NCBI GenBank assembly: GCA_023053685.1
Contig: JALIGW010000001.1
Location: forward strand, 51,228,859-51,292,858
Reading direction: 5' to 3'
Length of the DNA stretch: 64,000 bases
DNA from: Diadophis punctatus similis
Lineage: Eukaryota > Chordata > Lepidosauria > Squamata > Dipsadidae
Part shown: positions 26,700 through 39,639 of the stretch, in pieces
How the letters are laid out: each line of letters begins with the position of its first letter
Numbering within the stretch: position 1 is the stretch's first letter
Notes under the pieces: model-generated
What the model was told of the DNA's origin: nothing
The model's input: the letters and a program-made list of their open reading frames with translations, nothing else
Databases searched by the model: none
Translations under genes and position numbers: made by a program

Positions 26700-29600
26700 A
26701 AATAAATAAATAAAAAAGCAATAAAATCTCTAAAGAGGTTTCAATTTCAATCATTTTCCTTTCTATTCCTCCCAAAGCTTCTCCACTTTCCTGCTTTTTA
26801 TTTATATGCTAATTTGTGCATTTTACTTTTTATTTTTTAATTTAAATTACAGTGGGCTTTGCTAGCAATTATAGTAGCTAACAGGCATTAAAGCATTAAA
26901 AAGAACACTCCAATGCTAACTCCATTTCTTTATGAAGGGATATTTGGTCAGATTTTTTAAAAAATGTGTAAATGGCTTTTCATTTCCTCAGTTTTTCATA
27001 TTTCTACACAATTCCCCAGGACAGCTTTTTCCTCCTTCAGGAAATATGTTGTCCCTAATTGTGAATGAAACGTTTTGTTTATGTCAATGGAAAATACACA
27101 GATGTGCACACATGTGCCGTTTCTTCCTTTTTCATAAAAGGAAATAAAATGCAGGAGATAGAATTGTAGAAATGTGGAATTTTTATGCCATGTTCTTTAA
27201 GTATAATTAGTAAAATTGTATTTTATTACTAGGCATCCAATGTAAACCTTTATTCTTGATGGTGGTGGTGGTGATAGAAGGGAGATTTTTAAAAATACCA
27301 GAGCTGTTAAAACTTAACTTTATATCTGTGTTTTAATTAATAAAATTAAACTTAAAATATTTTTCTGGTTGTTTAGAAAAGCAAACAAGAACCATAAGAA
27401 TTTGGTAACATAAAATACTGTTACTCAAAGTAAAAGGGCCTGCAGAATAAACCAATGTGAGGGTTCATTTAAATATGCTGTACTCTGTGAAAAAATACCA
27501 GCCATTATAATAAACCACAGTACAATAAAGGGGAAAAGACAGACATCCATATTTTCATAAAAAGTGATCTTTTAAAACTGTATATAAAATCTCCAAACTC
27601 TATATGAACCCATTTCCCATTAACCATTTAACATTTTCCAGCCACACAGCCCTGAGCTCTTCCCAAATCTAGAAGATAGTGCTTTGCTAGTGTTGTCCTG
27701 AACTTTGAATTTTGTCACACCCGGTCCCTTAATCCCTAACATTTGACAAGTCATAATTTTAAATGTTCAACTATATTATGGCTTTAAAAAAATACATTTC
27801 AATACACGATAGTGCATTCCCCCCCCCTCAAATGCAGACCAATTCCATGCATGCTGCTGACAACTTTGATCCCTCTTCATCTCTCTCTTCATGTCAGTGC
27901 CATTTAATGTATTTCAGGCATTTTGCTAGCAGAATGGCTCTGTACCTTGACCTGCAGTTAAATAGCATGTTTATTTGCGAGACAGTGTGCTCCGAGTAAA
28001 CCAGATGACAGTTTGGAATAACATCATTTGGAAGGATTGAAAAGCTTCTCAAGAATCAGGTAGCCAGAGGTCATAGGCTGGAAGGAAGCATGTGCTGTGC
28101 CAACCCCTCCTGCCATCTTCTACTTGAAACTCATATATTTGATGGTGATGCCATGGGCACTTGTCAAGACAACCCAGCCCTTTATCCATTCTTTTTCTCG
28201 CTTACTTTCTGCCCCTTCCTCCCCCCCACCCCAAATCCCCCACCATCTCTCTTTTAGTCTGGCAAACTGATGCTCTTTGCAGTCAACTTAGAAAAAAGGC
28301 TAAGCATTTGAAAGTGTGAAGGGCAAAAAATATCTGACGGCTAGTCTTCAAAAATACACTTCCATTTCACAAAGCATAAATGTTTGTTTCCCAAGTCCAG
28401 TGTTGACAGAAATAGGCTGCAGTGCAGGCATAAGAAGTTAACCCCTACAAGGCATTTTCTTCCACTTTAACGATGCTGAATGCAAACCACTATCATTCTA
28501 TGCGGTTTCTTGTAAATAGCCATAAAACAAGGGCAATGATTTGTGGGCTATCTCTCGCCTCCCCATCTACCTCTCTTTCTCAGTAGATTGCACTGTTGCT
28601 ATAAATAGAGAGTTTTCAACAAAAAAGGACCTTCCACTTCGTTGGTAATTAGAACCTAATGACTATCCGTTATCACAAAGTATGCAAGGAGGGGAGGGAG
28701 GCAAGTTAGCAAGTGGCCTGATTCTTTCCTTCTGTCTTCATTTCCCTATATTCATAAAGCACTATAAGAAAATAAAATATAGATGGCAACGAAGCCCTTG
28801 GTGTTTCTCCCACATAAACCCTCCACAATATTCTGTCTAGTGAAATTAATTCTTCAGCTGCAGTGCATTTGTGTGGCTGTATAGTGCATATTCTTTTAAA
28901 ACAGACTGTTTTGTCCACTTGCTTTTCATTTGCTTCGTGCATAGCAGACATCCCTAAGATAACAAGGCTAAATCATTATCATTCCCAAAGACACTCTTCT
29001 TCAGTCTGTTTAGGATTTTATAGACACTGGAGCCACATTTGTGCTTTATCTACAGTACCCTTAGCATGCCGTTAAAAAAAAAAAAACAATTATACTGTTA
29101 CAAGAGCACTGGCAAAATATTATAGTATCAACAATTGGAAAGGAATGCCAGTTGCTGTATTCTCTGCCTTTGTCTCTGATCCTTTCCATTTATTTGAATT
29201 CTTTTGTTCCATTCTGGAAATAAAATACACTACAAGCATCTAATACCTATTGGTCACAGTCCAAATCCTCAAAGCGTGCAGAGGATTCCTGCTTTTTTAC
29301 GTGAGAGAAAATGCTCTGTGCAGGCACAAATTTGTATTATGTGCACCACATATTTCTCTACTAACAGAATAGGTCTACGTCAATTATAAATGTTAGGTGT
29401 CATTTAGGTATTTTAAATGATAACTTTCACCAGTTATGTTTTGTCTTGTTTTTCCCCCACTGGAAATGAAAGGATTAAAAAGAAATAATTTAAATAACAA
29501 CAGAACAAGTTACTTCAATTCTTTAAATAAAAAAAAATGGACTAAAGACATTCTTAGATAATTTTCAATAGAAAAATCTAACAGAATCATGCTATTTAGA

Positions 29601-30490
29601 CAGTGTTGTATGTTATTTAATCTGCCCAAGTGTGTTAAAAAAAGTAGAGTTCTAGTTTTCTGATCCGAAGTTTCGTTTTGATACACTATTGACTTGGAAA
29701 CAATGCAAAGAGTATCGACGCAGTAGAAAATCAGGAACCTGGTAAGCCCCTTTTATGACAAACAAATTGTATTAAATGGCATAGCTTCTGTGAGATGTAG
29801 CTCACTTCATCGGATATATAGCCTAGAGGTTCTGGTTTTATTTTGGAGCTTTCCTGACCTGCTTCTATCAAACTATAACATTTATAAAAAGAAATGAGAT
29901 TTTAAATAAAATGATATGGAAGAGAAATAGGAGATTCGGTTATTTATAAATAGCTGTTTGAAATTGGGTCACCAATGATTGTCGGAAAAGAAGCTGTTAG
30001 AATTGAAAGCATTTATTTTCTCATTTGTCCCAATTCAGTCATTGAAATAATTGTGAAATGATTTGTTCTGAGCAGTTCTGTGATTACGCTTCATGAGCTG
30101 CATCAGCTAGCTATGTTATGCCTAGAAACGTATTTATTTTATGGAAAGTAGTAATGAGTTAATCCTTTACAGTATATCCTTGGTTCAGCCACCTTGTATT
30201 CAGGAGGGACATCAGGAGACTTTATGAACTTTCTAAGTACAAAATTCTAGCTATACAAGAATGGTCCCCTACTTAAGAGCCCTCAACATTGAAACTTTCA
30301 TCTTCATGTGTCCAAAATGCACATATATACCCATGTTGCAAAGTATTAGTCAGCTTTCATACTTACAATGGTATGCAATTTTGTATATGTAACATGGTAT
30401 AATATTTCATGTAACATGCATAATATTGTATACAGTCAGGCAGATAATATTGCTCTATTAACAGATTCTAAAATCTCTTTGTATAAGCAG
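26700..30490. other. Intron, about 3.8 kb without recognisable repeats or exons
   Basis: Unlike its surroundings this block shows no LINE, SINE or hAT copy. It may hold further regulatory sequence (28.4-28.7 and 29.6-30.1 kb look least degenerate), but I cannot support any single element. Confidence 0.45.
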
Positions 30491-30498
30491 GATATAGC

Positions 30499-30641
30499 CA
30501 GGGGTGGGCAAACTACAGCTCTTTGAGGACCTGTGGACTTCAACTCCCAGAATTCCTGAGCCAGCCATGCATGCATGGCTGGCTCAGGAATTCTGGGAGT
30601 TGAAGTCCACAGGTCCTCAAAGAGCTGTAGTTTGCCCACCC
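30499..30641. mobile_element. Palindromic MITE, TIR family B
   Basis: Hairpin from caggggtgggcaaactacag to gtagtttgcccaccc, centred on catgcatgcatg. The arms are almost identical and carry ggacttcaactcccagaatt. The last four bases of the right end are missing and no target duplication is visible. Confidence 0.9.
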
Positions 30642-30879
30642 AATATATTCCATTTACATGTCAATCACTATTTGATAAGTAAAAACCATCTTCAAACAAT
30701 TATTATTTAGTAGCTATTTGCCTAATAGTCATTTCTACAGTCTGAAAGAATATCAAAATAAATTGAAAGTAAAGGAATAGTATTCATCTACAATGTTGTA
30801 GGGCCGGGTTCTGGGTAGGGTTGCACCTATGCAGCCTCTCTTCACCCATTGCTTCTGACTCTCCCAATGGTTCATGGAG

Positions 30880-31600
30880 GAGTTGTGAATCTTAAAAAGG
30901 GTTAACAGATGCCTAGAGCACCGCTAGAGGAAAACTAAGGATGACTCAAACCAGATACAGCTTAGAGCCACTATTAAGGTCTATCTTGTGGTGGTAAGGG
31001 GAGCAAAACAGCATTATTTATCTGCTTTTATTTCATCTGCAGAATGTTGCCTCACAACTATGTTCTGGGTCACTGGGTCCCTTCTGGGACAGGGGAGCTT
31101 AGCTGATCATCTTCAGAGTCACATAGTGGAATCTGCTCAACACCTAGTGGACAAAGTCACTCAGATTTGTTTCCAGCTGGAACCCACACATGGTGCAAGT
31201 CCATGTGGGATGCCCAGGGAATGGTCTTGCCCAGTTATCTGGGAACAGTTTGATCCTGTTGGACCTGATGAAATGGACAGGGTCCTAGATGCTATCAGTG
31301 CAACCGCTGTCAATTAGATCCTTATCCTGCTTGGTTGGTGAAAAACCAGGATGGCGACTTAGCAGGTGGGTTCAAGCAGTGATAGATTCCTCAGCCCACA
31401 GGGGACATTCCTGTGGCCTTTTAAGGGGGCCCTGGTTTTTCCCCTCTTTTAAAAAACCATCATTTGATCCTCGCTGCATTGACAACTTTTGTTCAGTTTT
31501 TCATTTCCCATTTTAGGTAGCTGCAGAGAGTTCTGATAAAACAGATTATCTGGACCTCTTTCCAGTCAGGATTTAGGCCTAGTTATGGGACAGAAATGAC
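30880..31600 (+). mobile_element. L2/CR1-type LINE internal fragment
   Basis: The frame at 30988-31317 and beyond reads WEQFDPVGPDEMDRVLDA, matching on the opposite strand WEEFEPATPNDVDKAVDV in the LINE at 35.9-37.9 kb. This is the linker between endonuclease and reverse transcriptase. Both ends are truncated and it is decayed. Confidence 0.75.
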
Positions 31601-32315
31601 ACTGATCACACTTGGTTTAAAAAGGTTTTAAAAAGTCTCTCTGGCCACAAAGGTTTTCACGAAGAATCCATTCAAAGCAAAAATCTTCCACCAATCACCA
31701 TTATGCTGCTTAATTTCAAGGTCTGACTCTCCCAGTTTGTTGCTAGAAGGCTTGTGTATATAGACTTCACATTGCAGAATTCTTCTAATTATTACAATTG
31801 TCAGACAAGGCTGTAAGATGATGAAAACTACTTTACCAACAAGAATATTGATCATATTCTTTGTGTCATATCTTTGCCTGGGAAAGAATCATATCACCTC
31901 CGAGGCATGACACCACTGTTGAAACACAACCAAAGCCATCAACATGGCCAAGGGATTAAATAAACTAAACTATAAACAAATTGAGAGCATAACAAACCAA
32001 GATCACTAACACAGCTGCAAAAGATGTTTGCCGGACCTTTGTGATTTCTAGGAAAATCACAGCTTTGGGAGATGAAGAAAATAGGGATTTGGTTACTGGA
32101 TCTATTGATTAACTAATGTGTCATCAATTCAGAGTCATGATCAAACTGTTTTGGGATGACTGGTAAGAACACTCATGACACAAGGCAGTTGACTAGCATT
32201 GATCCAAGTTCATTTGGAAAACTATGGGCTGTAGCAGAACTCAACTGAGAAGTGAAGATATATTTCCTAAGAGATTTAAAAATGCCACAGAACGGGTCTG
32301 AACAATCCAAATACA
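31601..32315. other. Intron, no gene seen
   Basis: Some of this may be old LINE sequence; nothing firm. Confidence 0.4.
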
Positions 32316-32905
32316 AGAATAATCATCATCATCATAGCTCACATCCTGCAACAATACTTTTACTACTATTTTATCCACATCAGCCTATCCCAGGTCCTTG
32401 GGATAGACCAGGTGGATAAAAATGCCAAATCCAGTCTAAATATCTGTCTGTCTGTGCAATCAACCATAACAATAACAACAACATCCCAGACTTAACAACT
32501 GTCAGTAGGAAGTCTGGACGCTGGACATGTCTCCATGTATGTGTAAACAGCAAAATAGAAGAGAAAGACCTGGAAAACACAAATATAAATACCTGCAAAT
32601 AGAAATAGAATAACTGAGGCAAAGGCAAGCAAAGATATATCAATAATGATTGCAGTCTTAGCTGCAATCCCAAAACTTCTGAAGCATCACTTGAATGTCA
32701 TTGGCATTGACAAAATCACCATCAGTCAACTGCAAAAAGGTAGCTTTACTCAGAATAGCTTACATCCTGCAAGAGTACCTTTAATACCATCGAACATCGG
32801 CCTACCCTAGGTCCTTGGGAAGGACGCCATAGACAAGTAAAAATTTCATACCCAGTTTAAACATCTGACTGACTATGTGGGGAATCATAACAAATAAAAA
32901 TCATT
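32316..32905 (+). mobile_element. Two consecutive LINE 3' ends, possibly R4/Dong-like
   Basis: Segments at about 32330-32480 and 32755-32905 are diverged copies of one 3' end: acatcctgcaa, then ctaccctaggtccttgggaa or cctatcccaggtccttggga, then an atcataacaaataa-type end. Between them a frame reads IAVLAAIPKLLKHHLNVIGI then QLQKG, like the C-terminus of R4/Dong LINEs. The clade call is tentative. Confidence 0.45.
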
Positions 32906-34879
32906 AGAAGAAGTATTTGGATTGGGAAATAATTTAAATAAACCTTGACAGTAACACCAAGGTTACTGTCACCTGAATATAGGTTTATGCAATAGAATGT
33001 TACTTCCTCCTTTCTTGCACAACTGACCAGCTATTTCACTGCTCTTCTAAGAGGAAGCTCTCCAAATATCAAGCTCAATTTCTTCAAAACATTTTGACTT
33101 AAACCAATTATTAATTAGGCATTGCCAACAAAGTTATGCACCTATTTACTTAAAAGTTCAACAACACAATATAGTAATGTTAAAAAAATGAATTTTAGTG
33201 CAATATACAGATATTTCTCATCATTATGGGATGAGATGTGCTAATGATCAAGCCCTAACTACTTCTCAGTAAATAAACAGGGAGGTGGGGGGGGAATCTC
33301 CATGAGGGAGATGGATTTTTTTATAACAATACAAAGAATTATTCTGCAAGAATGGTGAAACTATGCCAGGACCAATTTCAGGCAGAATGGACTATTCCTA
33401 GAACTCTCTATTTCAGTTTTAAAGAAAGTTGGATGGTCTTTGTAAAGTCCTAGCAGAAAGTGAAGGAATGTGATTACCATTACCATCACTTGCTTGTCTA
33501 TAATACATAAAGGCAGAATGGCTGAGAAATTTGTTTGGTAGTTACGTTCTTAAAACATCCAATAGAAATGGGAACCAGAAGATACCAATATGCTGAAACT
33601 TTCACTTTCTCAAAGCTTGTGGTACAAACAAGAATTGAAAAAGTGAAAAATAAATAATTCATTCAAGAAGGTGTGTTTTTAAAAGATGAATATTAGGTAA
33701 AAACAAATTAGATGATAGGAAATTGCTTCTGAAAATATGTTTTTTTAAAAAAGAAAAGTACCCAAAATGTATGTTTTGTCAAAATTACCTAGGAAAACCC
33801 ATATACATTTTGTATATGCCTTGTTTACAGAAAAAAAAACCTAATATGGAAATGAAAGCAACAAACTTTTAGTTTAGAAAATGTGGAATTGAGACAACGT
33901 GACCATTTTCCCCCCTTACCATCATGATTGGAGTTGTTCGGATTTGAACAGTTTTTTGAAACCATACAAGATGCCTAATCATTAACTCTTGAGTCAATTG
34001 CCTACTGAGCATGTACCAAGTGTAATGTCTGAGCAGGTGAAACAGAAACACTCTCTCAAATTCAGTTTTTTTTTCCTGGTGATTTCTTGGCACACTCATG
34101 TAGGGTTTTTAAAGCAACAAAACAAAAGCAGTTTACCATTGCCTCTTCTGAAATAGTTCCCCCCCCCCCTTCCCCAGCTTCACAGTCTAACTTATATCCT
34201 GGGATTCACTGCTGATCTCCAAGTAGCAACAAGTTCAGTCTTATTTGGGATCTGCCAGACAGCTGATACCTGCCATAGTTTGAACATAGTAATTCTACAT
34301 TAATGTGAACTGAACTAAGCTTTATTTAGAAGACCGAATCTGATAAGATTCCATTTGCAAGTGAGTATAGAACTTGTAGTTCATCATAACATTCATTGGA
34401 CATGCTTTCAAACGGGAGATTTGGAAAAAGGCATTTGCTCCTCAACCTTTTCAAAATCTCTCCATCATCCCTGGTAGTGGAGCAGTAGCTGGGCCAAATT
34501 ATTTTGTGGTTTTAAGTGGAATCTAAAGGACATTTGTCATCTCCTAGGTTTACTGTATAAATAGTTAAACTCCCGATTCAGAGCCTGAATCCTAACCATT
34601 TATTTATTTACAAAAGAAAGAGGCACCAATTATTTGGGATTATTAATATTAATATTACATGGAGGTTTTTGACCATTTCATTCAGGACATAAATGTTACA
34701 GTAAAACCCTTTATCCCAAATCTATTGCACACAGAGTTTAAAAGTCCAATTGTGTCACATATTTTTTAATGATCTAAAAACATAGTTTATATCCCCCTTT
34801 TTATTTAAATCGTACCTTTATGTTCCTTTCATCTTTCTTTACATGTAGGTTCATAGAAAATATAAATGGTTTCTAACAG
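32906..34879. other. Intron, no gene or repeat recognised
   Basis: AT-rich sequence with homopolymer runs. The minus-strand open frame at 33869-34099 has no motif. Confidence 0.5.
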
Positions 34880-35240
34880 AGACCAGGAAAACTTCTGACC
34901 ATAAACACCTTTCCAACAAGCCCAACAGCAAGTGCAACAAAAGAGACGGAGAAACCCAGGGCTTTTATCGCCACGCGATTTTCATCTCCCTGGAACAAGA
35001 GCAGAGAGCTCGTATGGCAATGAAAATGCATTCACACCGCATGTCCTTCTCAATCCATTAAGAACAATGGATTCTCACTAAGCTAACGTCCACTTGTCAG
35101 AAATATCTGTACCAGTGAATTCATGCAGCAGGACTAAGTAAGGAAGATTCACAGCAATTTAAAAACAGCAAATTAGACATTTACGGACAGGAAAGACGCT
35201 TGGCTAGTGTGATCTCTCACACTCAGACTGTACAAAAAAG
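34880..35240. promoter_or_regulatory. Candidate conserved non-coding element
   Basis: Unique, relatively GC- and CpG-containing block (ttttatcgccacgcgatttt, gctaacgtccacttgtcaga) in AT-rich surroundings. No repeat and no open frame. Conservation is inferred, not shown. Confidence 0.3.
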
Positions 35241-35884
35241 GTGTTAATGTAATTTAAATGCCAGTTAGATATATTTCAGTGGACACACAGACACATACCT
35301 TCTATTAAGACTTACATAACAACATTCAGGAAGAACAACTTGGAGAACAAGTTGAGTGTTGGGGAGAAAAAGACAAGGAGGAGTCCCAAATCTGCAGCAC
35401 TCAAAGTTCATATTGATATATTAAAAGTTCATGCCTAAGTCCAGCTGCTGAGGTCCTTTGGATCCTCAAATACCATAAAAGCAATTTTAAAAAATCTATT
35501 TGCATTATTTGCTTTTATAAAGAAGCCGTTTAGGAAAGGAGGGGATTACTCCTCCTTTCTAGATTACTACTTTATTTATTTATAAAGATCACTACTGTAT
35601 TTATTCCCCTCTCTTCAGAAATGCAGATTTCAGGCTAAATATCCCTGCTGTTCTATTAGAATGATGCCTATGAACTTAAAATTGCAAACACTCTTAAAAT
35701 ACCATTGTCTTTTTGTAATTTAAACTGGACTATTTTTAACAGTGCCCTTGCTATGTGGAAATTTTCCTACCCAGCTTGGCTGATTTAGATAGTAGGCAGG
35801 GTTGACCCTGATTTACTGTCATGATGTGAATTATTGTCAGTTGTGCATCTCTATGTTTTACTGTTTCTGGTATTGTTTCTTGTT

Positions 35885-37945
35885 TGTTTGTTTGTTTGTT
35901 TGTTTGTTAGTTAATTAGTGTTCTTATATGCCGCCCTACTCCCTGAGGACTCAGGGCGGCGTACAACATTTAAAGAACAACTAAACAATAAAAAATTTAA
36001 AAACAGTATTAAAAAGAGTTTTAAAAAACATATAAAACCATACATACATGGGGGAGACCTAGGATGTAAAATTGTCTCAGTCACCCCGCCTGCAGGAAAA
36101 GCCATGTCTTGATGGCTTTTCGGAAGACCAGCAAGGTGGGGATAATTCGGATCTCTGGGGGTAGTTGGTTCCAGAGAGCGGGGGCCCCCACAGAGAAGGG
36201 CCTTCCCCTAGGCCCTACCAGCCGGCATTGTTGACAGGACCTGGAGGAGACCCATTCTGTGGGACCTAACCGGTCGAAGGGAAGTGTGAGGTAGGATGCG
36301 GTACCGAAGGTAACATGGACCTAAGCCATGAAGGGCTTTAAAGATGATATCAACACCTTGAATTGCACCCAGAGACCAATGGGCAACCAGTGCAGCTGGC
36401 GGAGTATGGGTGTTACGTGGGTGTATCTTGAGACACCCACCACAGCACACGCAGCCGCACTTTGCACCACTTGAAGTCTCTAGATACTCTTCAAGGGTAG
36501 CCCCATGTAGAGTGCATTACAGTAGTCGAATCGAGAGGTGACAAGGGCATGAGTGACTGTGAGTAGAGCCTCCTTCTCCAAGTATGGTCGCAATTGGTGC
36601 ACCAAGCGGACCTGTGCAAAGGCTCCCCTAGCCACAGCTGTAAGATGTTGGTCTAATTTTAGCTGTGGATCTAGGAGAACTCCCAAATTGCGAACCCGTT
36701 CTGAGGGAGTTAGTTTTTCTCCCCCAAGAACCAAGGAGGTACAGTCGACATAGTCCTTAGGAGGCAATATCCAGAACCACTCAGTCTTGTCGGGGTTAAG
36801 CTTGAGCCTGTTCCTCCCCATCCAGATCCTGACATCGTCCAGGCATCGGCACAGTACATCCACTGCCTCCCTGAATTGAGATGGGGTGGAAATGTACAGC
36901 TGGGTATCATCAGCGTACTGTTGAAAACTCACCCCGTGTCAATGGATGATCTCCCTCAGCAGTTTCATGTAAATGTTAAACAGGATGGGTGAGAGGACCA
37001 AACCCAGAGGCACCTCACAAGTCAGGGGCTAGGAGATGACCTCTGTCCTCCTGTTAACACCGACTGCATCCTATCGGCGAGGTAAGAGGAGAACCACTGT
37101 AAAACGGTGCCTGCCACTCCCAATTCGCCGAGATGATGCAGAAGGATACCATGGTCAATGGTATCAAAAGCCATGAGAGGTCAAGTAGCATCAGGATGGA
37201 AGAATAACCCCCTTCCCGGGCTCGCCAGAGATCATCCATCAGGGCGACCAAGGCAGTTTCTGTACTGTAGTTGCACCTGAAACCCGATTGAAAGGAATCT
37301 AGATGATCAGTTTCCTCCAATAACCGAAGAAGCTGAAAAGCTACCACCTTCTCAACAACCTTACCTATAACAGGTAAGTTGGAGACAGGACAGAAGTTCT
37401 TCAAATCCGTTGGATCCAGGGAAGGCTACTTAAGGAAGGGTCTCACCACCGCAACCTTTAAAGGCTACGGTACGGATCCCTCCCTAAAAGAAGTATTGAT
37501 CACAGCCTGGATCCAGCTGCGTGCCACCTCTCTGCTGGCCGAAACCAGCCAGGAGGGGCACGGGTCCAATAAACAGGTGGAAGAGCTCATCACATCCACT
37601 GCCTTGTCCACGTCATTAGGAGTGGCTGGCTCAAACTCCTCCCACAACGCTGGACTAAGACTTGCCCCTGTCAACTCAATGGACTCTGTCTAGCTGGAGT
37701 CCAGGTTTGACCGAATCTGAGCGACTTTATCCGTCAGAAACTGAGTGAATTCCTCAGCTCTACTGTGCAAGTGTTCCTCGCTCCCCCCTTTAGCAAGGAG
37801 GGAGCGAGTCACCCTAAACAATGTGGCTGGGCGAGAATCTGCGGATGCAATAAGAGCGGAAAAATGAGATCATTTTGCTGCCCTATTCGCCACTAGATAT
37901 GACTTAATAAAAGTTCTTAGAAGTTTTCGGTCGGATAAATACATC
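35885..37945 (-). mobile_element. CR1/L2-type LINE, 5'-truncated, long ORF2 segment
   Basis: Minus strand, in order: linker WEEFEPATPNDVDKAVDV (37674-37465); RT start FCPVSNLPVIGKVVEKVVAF then FQSGFRCNYSTETALVALMD (37400-37250); RT catalytic YADDTQLYIS (about 36917); then LKLNPDKTEW, RNLGVLLDPQLKLDQHL and YCNALYMGLPLKS (to 36480). The C-terminus reads FKALHGLGPCYLRYRILPHT near 36300. The 3' end has gtacgccgccctgagtcctc and an AAAC tail. A frameshift and stops between the segments show it is dead, but it is the longest LINE here. Confidence 0.92.
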
Positions 37946-38862
37946 AATGGAGAACTGGGGGGTGGGAAAACCTGGGGCTGTGGGCTTCAATTGAAAGTTG
38001 AAGCAGGGAGACCAAGTTTGCTATCGGGTCTGCATGGAGGTATCTATATAAGTCACCATGAATGGAGTATGAGTCAAAACTTTTATTTAATTCATTTCAT
38101 TGCAGTATTTTCTAAGTGCTTAAGACTAAAAATTGAACAGCATTTTGACAGAATTATTATCTGAGAATAGATTTGAATTTATTAATCTCTGAATCAGGAA
38201 TTCATAGGGAAGGCTTGTTGTAAAAATAAGATAGGGTGGTTCTATGAGCAATTGGCTTTAGAAGATTCATGTTATCCTATCTTCTATTCAGAAAATGGGT
38301 CCCCCCCCAAGTTTTAATTTTAATAAGATTAAACTCCATTATTTAAAACAATTAGCCTTTTAAAAAAACAAAAGTAGAAAACAATGTTCAATGCAGGTAT
38401 AGTGGAAGTATAATTATATTAGCTAAGTTGCTCAAGAAAAAACAAAGGAAAATCTTTTTGTTTTCAAGAAACAAAAGCAAACGTTAGGATTGGCTGATGA
38501 GCAGGCAGAACTTGGGGCAAATGGGCCTCTTTCCAGGCATGGTCTTTCTCCTGGCCCTCTCCACCTCACTTTCCCTGCTCCGTTTGCTGTCTGCTTGGTA
38601 GAGGCCCACTGGTGGCAGATCTCTCCAGAGTAGAATTGAGAGACAGATACTAGATTGTCTAATTAATTGATTGATTATTTAGTGACACAACGTTATCTTG
38701 TGATTATGGGTTGAAGATCTGCCTTATGTTTCCAAGTGATATATCACAATTTCTCGATAGCGTTTTTCTGTGGCTGGATTTCCTGCTCATTTATACATAT
38801 GGCACAAAACAGGTCCTCATATGTTTAAGGACAAACATCCTTACTTGTTCTAAATGTTCTGG

Positions 38863-38863
<1 letters not shown>
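37946..38863. other. Intron, no gene seen
   Basis: No recognised feature. Confidence 0.5.

Positions 38864-38927
<64 letters not shown>
38864..38927. repeat. (AC)n microsatellite
   Basis: About 31 AC units. Confidence 0.97.
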
Positions 38928-39558
38928 ACTCCCTTCAGTCCTTCACTAGATGAAGGAATAGAAAGATGGAGGTAAAGAATGGGACCAATTGTCATATGCT
39001 AAATTTCAACACCACAATTTCAACAACTTCATAGACTGGAGCTATTAAAAAGCCACCTTACCAATCAGTTTATGATTTGTGTTGTAAAAATAAAATGCCA
39101 TCAAAATCACTAACACCCCCTTGATTCTAAAACAGCCCCATTTGCTATGTCTAAACTGTTAAAGTAATCTTAATGGACTGAGTTACTTTTGACCACTGAT
39201 TAAATTAAACTTTTTTCTTTGCTTGTTTTTTTTAAATCTTCTACATATAACTCCCTTTTTTAAAACAGTAAACTCATTATAGATTTTCTAAGGACTATTT
39301 GATAAACTTCACAGGAAGAAACGAGAAGAATCTTTCAAACAACTTAGGCTTTTTTCAGTGAATTCAGGAAGACTAGGTTACATTTTAAAAAAAACAACCC
39401 TCTTTAAATGCGGTGTAGAATTTCATCGCTCAGCATCTGCATCTCTAATTTCAATACTGAGCTCTGGGCATCCCCTGTTGGAGACTAACCCTGTCTGACT
39501 TGTTAAGCTACTTGAGAAAGGAGAGGATCTGAAGTCTGCAACAGTTCAAGAAAAGAAA

Positions 39559-39560
<2 letters not shown>

Positions 39561-39609
<49 letters not shown>

Positions 39610-39622
39610 CGTGCGTGTGTGT
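39561..39622. repeat. (GT)n microsatellite with GC interruptions
   Basis: GT repeats with a short GTGC variant near 39605-39616. Confidence 0.97.
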
Positions 39623-39639
39623 GGAGGGGGGGCAACAGC

